Shown: in pieces, positions 1-5,675 of the stretch
Layout of the letters: each line of letters starts with the position of its first letter
How positions within the stretch are numbered: the first letter of the stretch is position 1
Virus record (IMG/VR): IMGVR_UViG_3300031539_000405
Span: 1-20,174 of that record
From: a virus
Length of the DNA stretch: 20,174 nt
Strand: one strand, 5' to 3'
Notes under the pieces: model-generated
What the model was told of the DNA's origin: nothing
Databases searched by the model: none
What the model saw: the letters and a program-made list of their open reading frames with translations, nothing else
Translations under genes and position numbers: made by a program

Positions 1-243
1 TATTCAGGATGGAATATGATTAACAAAAACCAATTGTTATTTTTAACTGAGGATGAAGCGGGTTTGAATAGTTTGAATTACGCACCGTTTAATATTGGGG
101 CATTAGCTATTCAAACAAATACAGCGTATTCAGCAACAAGTAGAGCAGTTAAAGAGGCAGCGGGCAGATTGTCAGCATTGACAACCACAGCACGAACCTT
201 AGCGGTTAGAATAGGCACAGTATCAGGCACAGTAATATCTTAG
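1..243 (+). CDS. Unrecognised small protein, probably 5'-truncated by the window edge
   Basis: The reading frame is open from base 1, so the gene may begin upstream; the first ATG in frame is at 16 and would give 75 residues. The protein is rich in Ala, Thr and Ser, especially in its second half, with no motif I recognise and no clear membrane segment. An Ala/Thr-rich small protein next to another small gene upstream of a lysis cassette would suit a tail or baseplate accessory, but that is inference from position. The next gene starts 3 bases after the stop, so the two are probably one operon. Base composition is richer in G+C than the rest of the window. Confidence 0.5.
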   Translation, partial: YSGWNMINKNQLLFLTEDEAGLNSLNYAPFNIGALAIQTNTAYSATSRAVKEAAGRLSALTTTARTLAVRIGTVSGTVIS

Positions 244-246
244 ACT

Positions 247-483
247 ATGAAATATAAATTTGACAATTATAACATGGAAATCATTGACCCTACAATCGTC
301 AGGCTGCAATACACTGGCGAACACGGGTCACAATCTATGCAGGTGGCAGCCACGTTACAGACTCCCAATGGTTCACGCTTTGGCGGCATTGACTTAGGAG
401 TGTTTGTATATGCTGAGCCTTTTACGGATACTCAACTTATGGCGTGGGCTTTAGCTGAACTTGAAAATTACAGAGTACCATAA
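247..483 (+). CDS. Hypothetical 78-residue protein
   Basis: Complete ORF beginning with ATG 3 bases after the previous stop, suggesting translational coupling. The 78-residue product has alternating hydrophobic and polar residues in its first 60 residues, which suggests a beta-rich fold, and ends in a short helix-like segment around residues 60-75 (TDTQLMAWALAELENY). I do not recognise the family. G+C over bases 301-420 is 62 of 120 by my count, far above genes further right (14 of 60 in 3301-3360), so it and its left neighbour may have a different history from the lysis genes. It is the last gene before a 92-base gap. Confidence 0.6.
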   Translation: MKYKFDNYNMEIIDPTIVRLQYTGEHGSQSMQVAATLQTPNGSRFGGIDLGVFVYAEPFTDTQLMAWALAELENYRVP

Positions 484-529
484 AGGATATATGCAGAATT
501 TAAAATTAACTAACTATTATAACCAAAGT

Positions 530-537
530 AAACCAAC
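530..537 (+). promoter_or_regulatory. AAACCAAC leader motif, first copy
   Basis: An exact copy of an 8-base motif seen just upstream of several other starts in this window (near 10757, 13730 and 20077). Here it lies about 40 bases before the ATG of the large holin gene, in the 92-base gap that otherwise shows no terminator and no recognisable TAnnTTTG promoter box. It may mark a transcript 5' end or a translation-initiation element; which is not clear. Confidence 0.3.
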
Positions 538-575
538 AGAAACAATAATTTACTGATGACTATATAATTAACATT

Positions 576-1007
576 ATGAAAAGTTTTACATTTACTACCA
601 TTATAGCATCTATATGTACCATATTATCACCGGTTGTTCCTATGATTGTTTTAGCTATTTTAATGATATTTATTGACACAGCATTTGGTATTTGGCGGAC
701 TGTGCAGTTAAGAGGTTGGGATAATGTATTAAGTAAAAAACTATCAGATATATTTGGAAAAATTATAATTTATAGTCTTGCTATTCTTATGGCATTTTTT
801 GTAGAAAAATATATAGCCGCGGATCTTATAGCAGAGTTTATTTCAGTAGAGTTAATCATGACTAAAATTGTAGCGGGAGCAGTAGTCTATACAGAATTAA
901 AAAGCATAGATGAAAAATATAAACAAGTTACAGGAAAAAGCTTTTTAAGAGGTCTTAGAAAAATTGTAACTAGAGCTAAAACAGAAAAAGACAATCTAAT
1001 TAATTAA
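576..1007 (+). CDS. Phage holin (large, Holin_4-type)
   Basis: A 143-residue membrane protein. Hydrophobic segments are visible at about residues 5-40 (one long or two short spans), 62-77 and 92-107, followed by a basic cytoplasmic-type tail (residues 110-143, many Lys/Arg). Size, three or so spans and charged C-terminus fit the toxin-secretion/phage-lysis holin family (Holin_4_1 type). Holins form lesions in the inner membrane at a set time so that endolysin reaches the wall. The endolysin gene starts 2 bases after the stop, which is a typical holin-endolysin pair. No Shine-Dalgarno site precedes the ATG; the leader is AT-rich. The family name is recognised from pattern, not from a search. 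Confidence 0.75.
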   Translation: MKSFTFTTIIASICTILSPVVPMIVLAILMIFIDTAFGIWRTVQLRGWDNVLSKKLSDIFGKIIIYSLAILMAFFVEKYIAADLIAEFISVELIMTKIVAGAVVYTELKSIDEKYKQVTGKSFLRGLRKIVTRAKTEKDNLIN

Positions 1008-1009
1008 TC

Positions 1010-1762
1010 ATGTTACTTAAAGAAGGAACCAAAGGAGAAAGAGTTAAAGAACTTCAAAGAATTCTTAATCTTTCTAAAGTAGACGGTCTTTATGGTCAAA
1101 TTACTAAACAAGCTGTTATAGCGTTTCAGCAAAAAAATGGACTTAAACCAGATGGTGTTGTAGGAGCTAAAACATGGAAAGTTTTAGTAGATTCTCAAAA
1201 ACCTATAAAACCTGTATATGAGCCATTACCAAAAGCTGAGGATTTTTCAGATCCTGATGATCAGCTTATTGTAGATATTGTTAAAGAAGAATGCCCTACG
1301 TCTAAAAAGCTACAAGAGCTTGCTGCACTTATTCTTAATTTTAAATACACAAGAACAATAAGAAGAATTATATATCATTGTACTGCAACACAACCTTCTG
1401 CTACAGTTACTTCTATTCAAAATTATTGGAAAAATAATTTGAAATGGAAATCTCCTGGATATCACATTATAGTAACAGCAGATGGATCTTGGACATTACT
1501 TCAAAATTTTAATTTGCCTTCTAATGGTGTTGCCGGCAGAAACAGTGATTCTATAAATATAAGTTATGTAGGAGGTATCAATCCTGCAGGTAAAGCTCAG
1601 GACACGAGAACTATAGGACAACATGAAGTATTTGAAACTTGTTATAGACTGTTCAGTGAAGTATTACCTAACGCAACACATCATGGTCATAATGAATTCT
1701 CTAATAAAGCGTGTCCCAGTTTTAATGTAAAGAAGTGGATCTCTTCTTTGAAAAAATTATAA
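1010..1762 (+). CDS. Endolysin: N-acetylmuramoyl-L-alanine amidase with N-terminal peptidoglycan-binding domain
   Basis: Two domains are clear. Residues 1-60 form a PG_binding_1 domain (GTKGERVKELQRIL, DGLYG, FQQKNGL, DGVVGAKTW). Residues about 115-248 form an Amidase_2/T7-lysozyme-type domain that cuts the amide bond between N-acetylmuramic acid and L-alanine. Ligands match T7 lysozyme: H123 in YHCTAT (H17), H227 and C235 in HNEFSNKAC (H122, C130), with catalytic Y151 in GYHII (Y46) and K233 (K128). All key residues are present, so it should be active. There is no signal peptide, so export depends on the holin upstream (2-base gap). T7 lysozyme has no N-terminal wall-binding domain, so this is a modular variant. 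Confidence 0.95.
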   Translation: MLLKEGTKGERVKELQRILNLSKVDGLYGQITKQAVIAFQQKNGLKPDGVVGAKTWKVLVDSQKPIKPVYEPLPKAEDFSDPDDQLIVDIVKEECPTSKKLQELAALILNFKYTRTIRRIIYHCTATQPSATVTSIQNYWKNNLKWKSPGYHIIVTADGSWTLLQNFNLPSNGVAGRNSDSINISYVGGINPAGKAQDTRTIGQHEVFETCYRLFSEVLPNATHHGHNEFSNKACPSFNVKKWISSLKKL

Positions 1763-1765
1763 ATA

Positions 1766-1797
1766 TTTGTGTACTAATTAATTTAGTATTATATTTG
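1766..1797 (+). promoter_or_regulatory. Bacteroidota-type promoter upstream of the small holin
   Basis: TTTG at 1766-1769 and TATATTTG at 1790-1797 are separated by 20 bases. This is a full match to the Bacteroidota -33/-7 pattern (TTTG, about 17-23 bases, TAnnTTTG). It lies just after the endolysin stop and 25 bases before the ATG at 1822, so it can transcribe the small holin and spanin-like genes independently of the large holin and endolysin. The leader contains AAACTAAC (1811-1818), a near copy of the motif found at other starts. Confidence 0.75.
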
Positions 1798-1821
1798 CCC
1801 TGTAATTTTAAAACTAACATT

Positions 1822-1992
1822 ATGTCAAAAGAAAAAGTATTAGGTATAGTAAGACACATTCTTACATTTGCCGGTGGTATTATTGTAGCAAAAGGTTTTA
1901 TTCAAGAAACTGCTAGCGAAGAATTAATTGGTGGTCTTATGACACTTATTGGCGTTATTTGGTCTATTGTAGATAAAAACAAAACTGTATAA
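1822..1992 (+). CDS. Small second holin-like protein (Pam3-gp28-like)
   Basis: A 56-residue protein starting at ATG 1822. An ATG at 1735 in the same frame would add 29 residues, but it lies inside the endolysin gene and upstream of the promoter at 1766-1797, so I reject it. Two hydrophobic segments are visible, about residues 11-26 (ILTFAGGIIVAKGF) and 35-50 (LIGGLMTLIGVIWSIV), joined by a short acidic turn, with a Lys-containing tail. This two-span hairpin resembles small phage holins of the Pam3-gp28 type. It could be a second holin or an antiholin tuning lysis time. Its stop overlaps the next start (TAATG at 1990-1994), so the two are translationally coupled. Confidence 0.7.
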   Translation: MSKEKVLGIVRHILTFAGGIIVAKGFIQETASEELIGGLMTLIGVIWSIVDKNKTV

Positions 1993-2654
1993 TGAACTCT
2001 CCAAAAAAAAATAATAAACCTGTTATTTTTTTAGTCCTAATATCTTTGATATTAGGGCTTTTTCTTGGAGGTATTTTCAAAAAACAAAAAACAAGTAACA
2101 ACTCTTTAGTAGATGTTATAAACTATAAAGATACAGTTATGTATTATAAGTCTAAATCCGGAAAGTTGATTGCTTATAATAAATCTCTTACTCTTTCATA
2201 CAAAGATCTTAAAAGAGCTAATGATTCTTTATTTAAAGAAATAGAAGATCTTAAAATTAAAAAACCCACTACTATTACAATAGTAAAAACAGAAATAGTA
2301 GTTAAAGAAATAACTGTTCCATATCTTGTTGAGTTACCATGTGATTCATTTTCTATTCCGTTTAATTTTAATGATTCTTGGGTTTCTATAGACGGGAACA
2401 GTAGTAATTCTGGTTTACGGTTTGACTCTATTAAGCTAACTAATGATATGCTCATTGTATCAGGGTTAAAAAGAAACGGTTGGTTTAAACCTTCTGAAAC
2501 AATTGTTTCCGTAAAATCTGAAAATCCATATGTTAATGTTACGGGTCTACAAAATTATACAATCAAAGAAAACTCTCCATTTTATAATAAGTTGTGGTTT
2601 AAAGCGCTACTGTTTACAGGTGGAGTAGCTACTGGTGTTATAATCTCAAGATAA
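1992..2654 (+). CDS. Spanin-like membrane protein of the lysis cassette
   Basis: A 220-residue protein with a basic N-terminus, a transmembrane segment at about residues 10-29, a charged helical and probably coiled-coil stretch (about 55-90), a beta-rich middle (about 95-190) and a second hydrophobic segment at 201-219 ending in Arg. Membrane anchors at both ends of a periplasmic coiled coil fit a role in disrupting the outer membrane after wall degradation, as spanins do. I see no lipobox, so it is not a classical unimolecular spanin, and no embedded outer-membrane partner was found. Start codon overlaps the small holin stop (TAATG). It is the last gene of the cassette and is followed by a strong terminator. 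The function is inferred from position and topology. Confidence 0.55.
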   Translation: MNSPKKNNKPVIFLVLISLILGLFLGGIFKKQKTSNNSLVDVINYKDTVMYYKSKSGKLIAYNKSLTLSYKDLKRANDSLFKEIEDLKIKKPTTITIVKTEIVVKEITVPYLVELPCDSFSIPFNFNDSWVSIDGNSSNSGLRFDSIKLTNDMLIVSGLKRNGWFKPSETIVSVKSENPYVNVTGLQNYTIKENSPFYNKLWFKALLFTGGVATGVIISR

Positions 2655-2677
2655 CTTTTTTCCTTTTCCTTAATATT

Positions 2678-2707
2678 AAACCTTCTAACTATTAGAAGGT
2701 TTTTTTA
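2678..2707 (+). terminator. Intrinsic terminator after the lysis cassette
   Basis: Perfect 11-bp stem (AAACCTTCTAA at 2678-2688, TTAGAAGGTTT at 2692-2702) with a 3-base loop, running into a T tract at 2700-2707. It separates the lysis genes from the next transcription unit, whose promoter begins 8 bases downstream. Confidence 0.9.
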
Positions 2708-2714
2708 TTTAAAC

Positions 2715-2746
2715 TTGTTTAGTTTAAACTTTATATGTTATATTTG
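2715..2746 (+). promoter_or_regulatory. Bacteroidota-type promoter for the pre-terminase operon
   Basis: TTG at 2715-2717 and TATATTTG at 2739-2746, separated by 21 bases, match the Bacteroidota -33/-7 pattern. The box lies directly after the terminator and 17 bases before the ATG at 2764. It probably drives the run of close-packed genes that leads to the terminase and portal. AAACCAAC, the recurrent leader motif, appears here at 2767-2774, over the first codons of the gene rather than before them. Confidence 0.75.
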
Positions 2747-2763
2747 TAAAAAATATAACTAAT

Positions 2764-3018
2764 ATGGAAACCAACAAAAAATTTACAGAAGATGAGTTGA
2801 TTGCAAAAAAAGAAGAAATGTTGCAATTTTACAAAGAATCTATGACTTATCTAGAGGCACAGTATGCTTATGAAAAGATACTTGCTGATATAGATGAGCA
2901 AAGATTTAAAAGATCTCAAATTCAGTATCAACTAGCAATGATGCATGTAGCTCAGGAGCAAGAAGATACACCAGAAGAAGAGTTAACAGCTAAAACAAAA
3001 AAACTAAAAACTCAGTAA
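2764..3018 (+). CDS. Hypothetical 84-residue helical protein
   Basis: First gene after a terminator and a promoter. The product is almost wholly helical by composition: Glu, Lys and Gln with regularly spaced hydrophobics from residue 9 to 70 (DELIAKKEEMLQFYKESMTY, then AQYAYEKILADIDEQRF), and a charged C-terminal tail rich in Glu then Lys. It probably forms a coiled coil or helical hairpin. No catalytic motif or known family is recognised. Only one base separates its stop from the next ATG, so it is co-translated with the following genes. It might be a structural or assembly factor, but nothing in the sequence proves this. Confidence 0.65.
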   Translation: METNKKFTEDELIAKKEEMLQFYKESMTYLEAQYAYEKILADIDEQRFKRSQIQYQLAMMHVAQEQEDTPEEELTAKTKKLKTQ

Positions 3019-3019
3019 A

Positions 3020-3412
3020 ATGGCTTTAGTAAATCGCATTGAGAAAAAGGCTGTAATGCAAAAATGGGATTTAATTAAATTTCAAATACTCACTTATTGT
3101 TATCTTAATAGGGTATCAATAAGTGAGTCTGAGCTTAATTTTTTAACTTTATTAAGTTTAAACGAACCTGTAGAAACTACAAATTTTTGTTTTGATGTAT
3201 CCGAAGAGGAATCTTGGATTTTTAAATCACAACAATCAGCAAGAAATGCTATTAATAAATGTGAAAAAAAAGGCTTAGTAATTAAAGATCCTGATAATAA
3301 AAAACAAATTAAAATAAATCCTGAATTGCGTTTGGGTAAAGATGGTAATATTTTATTTGAACTTAAATTTTTTGCTAAAGATGGTCCCGATAAGAGCTAC
3401 AAGTTTGATTAA
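3020..3412 (+). CDS. Hypothetical protein, possible winged-helix fold
   Basis: A 130-residue protein. Residues 16-50 look like two helices (DLIKFQILTYCYLNRVSISE, then ELNFLTLLSL), residues 66-86 form a third helix (WIFKSQQSARNAINKCEKKG) followed by LVIK and a likely beta wing (residues 95-120, KQIKINPEL and NILFELKFF). This helix-helix-helix-wing order suggests a winged-helix DNA-binding domain. I do not recognise the family and the DNA-binding idea is inference. Its 3' end overlaps the next gene by about 32 bases in another frame, although both protein ends look genuine. Confidence 0.6.
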   Translation: MALVNRIEKKAVMQKWDLIKFQILTYCYLNRVSISESELNFLTLLSLNEPVETTNFCFDVSEEESWIFKSQQSARNAINKCEKKGLVIKDPDNKKQIKINPELRLGKDGNILFELKFFAKDGPDKSYKFD

Positions 3413-3785
3413 TCCTGTTGCCGAAGAACTTAATATTTCAGAAGAAATGTTAGAGGACATGGTAATTTTTTATTATAACAATTTAAGAAAAACTTTATCA
3501 GGGTTGGTTGATTTAAAAATTGATGTACCTGGATTAGGACATTTTTTAATTAGACAAGATAAAGTAAAAAGTGCTATAAATAAAACTACCTTAAATTTAG
3601 AGGGTTTAGATCCAGGGTCTTTTTCTAGTTATCATTATAAAAAACTACAAGAAGAAAAACTAAAGATGTTACTTTCTATAAAAGATAAAATAGATGAATT
3701 TTTAATTGAACGAAAACAATTTAGAGATGAACAAATTAAGTACCATTTGGAAAAAGAGAAAACAAATTCTAGAGGGAATAACTAA
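3381..3785 (+). CDS. HU/IHF-like DNA-binding protein
   Basis: I take ATG 3381 as start (134 residues); an ATG at 3342 gives 13 more residues but a deeper overlap with the previous gene. Residues about 8-65 resemble HU/IHF: a helix-turn-helix of VAEELNISEEMLEDMV type, a long second helix, then the PGLGHFLIRQDKV stretch that matches the conserved gfGtF.vr strand of HU/IHF. The long DNA-embracing arms cannot be recognised, and the C-terminus (95-134) is a charged helix rich in Lys and Glu. Crassvirales genomes carry IHF-like subunits, so the assignment suits the context. It may bend DNA for replication or packaging. The family resemblance is by eye and distant. Confidence 0.5.
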   Translation: MVPIRATSLINPVAEELNISEEMLEDMVIFYYNNLRKTLSGLVDLKIDVPGLGHFLIRQDKVKSAINKTTLNLEGLDPGSFSSYHYKKLQEEKLKMLLSIKDKIDEFLIERKQFRDEQIKYHLEKEKTNSRGNN

Positions 3786-4017
3786 TAGTGTTCTTAGAGA
3801 TGAGTTTGTAGAAGACATTGCAAAAACTAGATTAGAAATTTGTAATAATTGTGAATTTAAAGGTAACAAGTGCATGGTTGCTGGTACAGGACCCTGTTGC
3901 AATGTTTGTGGATGTTCATTATCATTAAAAACTAGAGCTTTATCAGATCAATGTCCTGAAAGTAAATGGATAGCTGTATTGACTCAAGAAGAAGAAGATA
4001 ATTTACATAATTTGTAA
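3706..4017 (+). CDS. Cysteine-rich zinc-ribbon-like protein
   Basis: 103 residues from ATG 3706; ATG 3727 (residue 8) is an equally good start. The gene overlaps the previous one by 80 or 59 bases in a different frame. Residues 1-45 are helical and basic (IWKKRKQILEGI, then FVEDIAKTRLEIC). Eight cysteines follow: C46, C49, C56, C64, C65, C68, C70 and C83, including CNNC and CNVCGC, followed by the SLKTRAL and CPESKW stretches. I recognise this arrangement from conserved small proteins of Bacteroidota phages that are taken to bind zinc, but their role is unknown. No start codon avoids the overlap, so the overlapping coding is probably real. Confidence 0.7.
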   Translation: MNENNLEMNKLSTIWKKRKQILEGITNSVLRDEFVEDIAKTRLEICNNCEFKGNKCMVAGTGPCCNVCGCSLSLKTRALSDQCPESKWIAVLTQEEEDNLHNL

Positions 4018-4035
4018 AAATATAAAACCAATATT

Positions 4036-4866
4036 ATGAGTATAGTATTTAAAGCAAGTGATCATAGTTATACTAGTAATGATGGTAATGATATCAAATG
4101 GGTATCTGTAACTAAACTAGTATCTAATTTTAAAGAACCTTTTGATGCGGAAGCTGTAGCAGCTAAGGTTAGTAAAAATAAAAAATCTAAGTGGTATGGT
4201 TTAACAGCTAAAGAAGTACAGGCTGCTTGGAAAGAAGAATCTGATAGAGCACTTGAGCTAGGTACATTTTACCATAATCAAAGAGAAGCTGACCTTTGTG
4301 CTTTAGCCTCTATTGAAAAAGAAGGTGTACCACTACCTGTATTTACACCTATTGAAAAAGATGGTGTTAAAGAAGCACCTAATCAAAAGTTAACTCCTGG
4401 AATATATCCAGAACATATGGTTTATCTTAAATCAGCAGGTATATGTGGTCAATCAGATTTAGTAGAAGTTGTAGGAGATAAGGTAAACATTATTGATTAT
4501 AAGTCTAATAAAAAAATTGAAACAGAATCTTTTGTTAATTGGGAAGGAATTTCCAAAAAAATGTTATTTCCAGTAAATCACTTAGATGATTGTAATTATT
4601 ATCATTATGCATTACAGTTAAGTATTTACATGTATATTATATTAAAGCATAATCCTAAACTAATCCCCGGAAGTATTTACATACACCACGTAACTTTTGA
4701 ACAAGAATCAGAAAATGAATTTGGATATCCTATATACACTAAAGATCAAGAGGGTAATCCAATTGTAAAAGAAGTAACTCCAATAGAAGTTCCTTATTTA
4801 AAAGATGAAGTAATATCTCTTGTACAGTATATAAAAGAAAACGGTATTAACAATAAACCAAAATAA
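4036..4866 (+). CDS. PD-(D/E)XK superfamily nuclease (RecB/Cas4-like)
   Basis: A 276-residue protein with the ordered motifs of RecB-type nucleases: H80 in a helix (ELGTFYHNQRE), E126 near YPEHMVY, D141 in GQSD, the D154-x-K156 pair in IIDYKSNK, and the QxxxY motif Q194-LSI-Y198 in the following helix. These would bind the metal and cut DNA. The catalytic set is complete, so activity is likely. Crassvirales carry nucleases of this family, and the gene lies four genes before the portal in a packaging operon, so a role in processing replicative DNA or trimming genome ends is plausible. The leader has AAACCAAT (4025-4032) immediately before ATG, a near copy of the recurrent motif. The next gene begins 1 base after its stop. 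Confidence 0.85.
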   Translation: MSIVFKASDHSYTSNDGNDIKWVSVTKLVSNFKEPFDAEAVAAKVSKNKKSKWYGLTAKEVQAAWKEESDRALELGTFYHNQREADLCALASIEKEGVPLPVFTPIEKDGVKEAPNQKLTPGIYPEHMVYLKSAGICGQSDLVEVVGDKVNIIDYKSNKKIETESFVNWEGISKKMLFPVNHLDDCNYYHYALQLSIYMYIILKHNPKLIPGSIYIHHVTFEQESENEFGYPIYTKDQEGNPIVKEVTPIEVPYLKDEVISLVQYIKENGINNKPK

Positions 4867-4867
4867 T

Positions 4868-5161
4868 ATGAAATTTTACCAAGTAAGACATTATGATAAG
4901 AACTATCCAGGAAGAACAATAATATTAGGTTATTCAGGTTTGGTGTTATTTAGATATAAAGGTAAGTTGCTTGTAAAGATTAAACCAAATAAAAAATTAA
5001 GCAAAAGCTACTCACCAAATGAGGAATATTTAACAGGATATGTTGTAGTTGATAATGACCATTTATTTTTTAATCCATATCTTGCAACTGGACTTATAGA
5101 TGGTTTTAAAAAATTATTCGGTATAAAACCTAAATCAAAAACTCAAAATCCTTTTTTATGA
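4868..5161 (+). CDS. Hypothetical 97-residue basic protein
   Basis: Small protein, basic (many Lys, Arg, Tyr), with several likely beta strands (RTIILGYSGLVLFRY, LLVKIK, YVVVDNDHLFF) and a short C-terminal helix plus Lys-rich tail. No cysteine or catalytic motif is visible and I recognise no family. It overlaps the next gene by four bases (ATGA at 5158-5161), so the two are translationally coupled, and it sits one base after the nuclease gene. A function in packaging is possible only by position. Confidence 0.65.
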   Translation: MKFYQVRHYDKNYPGRTIILGYSGLVLFRYKGKLLVKIKPNKKLSKSYSPNEEYLTGYVVVDNDHLFFNPYLATGLIDGFKKLFGIKPKSKTQNPFL

Positions 5162-5673
5162 TAGTTAAATTATTTGATTTACAAAATGGTAAGATTGTTC
5201 CTTCCGAACATTGCTATACTCTAGATACTCTTAAAAAACTTATGGATACTTATCCAGAGGATCATCTTAAAATATATCAGTACTTGTTCTATATGACCTG
5301 CCCTGATCCGGATGCAAATCCTTTTTTTCATGTACCAGAAGCAGATAAAGAAATACTTATATTTAACGAGCTTAATCCTGACTTTTCCACAGAGGATGAT
5401 GACATACAAAGAGCATTAGCTTTTTGTGAAAAACTTTATGAAACACCAACTAAGAGAGCTTATGATGGAATTAGTAAAGCTTTAGACAGAATAGCAAAGT
5501 ACATGGCTAATACACCGGTTACCGATGGTAAAGATGGAAACATTGGGCAGATACGGGCTATGGCTAAGGACTTTGAATCAATTAGACAATCTTTTAAAGG
5601 TGCCTACAAAGATCTTCAAGATGAGCAACAATCTAGAATCAGAGGGGGTGGTTCTATGGCATATGACCAATAA
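5158..5673 (+). CDS. Conserved phage protein directly upstream of the large terminase; small-terminase candidate
   Basis: 171 residues. The N-terminal half (1-80) is mixed, with a helix at 24-45 and the acidic stretch PDPDANPFFHVPEADKE. The C-terminal half is helical (about 82-162) and ends in a basic, Gly-rich tail, RIRGGGSMAYDQ, an ending that I recall from proteins at this place in Bacteroidota phages. The gene lies 2 bases before the large terminase gene, the usual place of a small terminase, which recognises the viral DNA and recruits the large subunit. I see no clear helix-turn-helix, so the TerS role is a positional hypothesis only. Confidence 0.5.
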   Translation: MIVKLFDLQNGKIVPSEHCYTLDTLKKLMDTYPEDHLKIYQYLFYMTCPDPDANPFFHVPEADKEILIFNELNPDFSTEDDDIQRALAFCEKLYETPTKRAYDGISKALDRIAKYMANTPVTDGKDGNIGQIRAMAKDFESIRQSFKGAYKDLQDEQQSRIRGGGSMAYDQ

Positions 5674-5675
5674 TT

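Noticed and set aside
255-262. TAAATTTG resembling a -7 promoter box
   Set aside because: It lies inside the start of a gene and has no TTTG about 20 bases upstream.
491-556. 21-codon ORF in the gap before the large holin
   Set aside because: Too short, with no recognisable content; the AAACCAAC motif falls inside it and explains the conservation signal better. It could be a leader peptide, but I cannot support that.
1735-1821. Longer start for the small holin giving 29 extra residues
   Set aside because: The extension lies within the endolysin 3' end and before the promoter at 1766-1797; the ATG at 1822 has an A-rich leader and yields a normal small holin.
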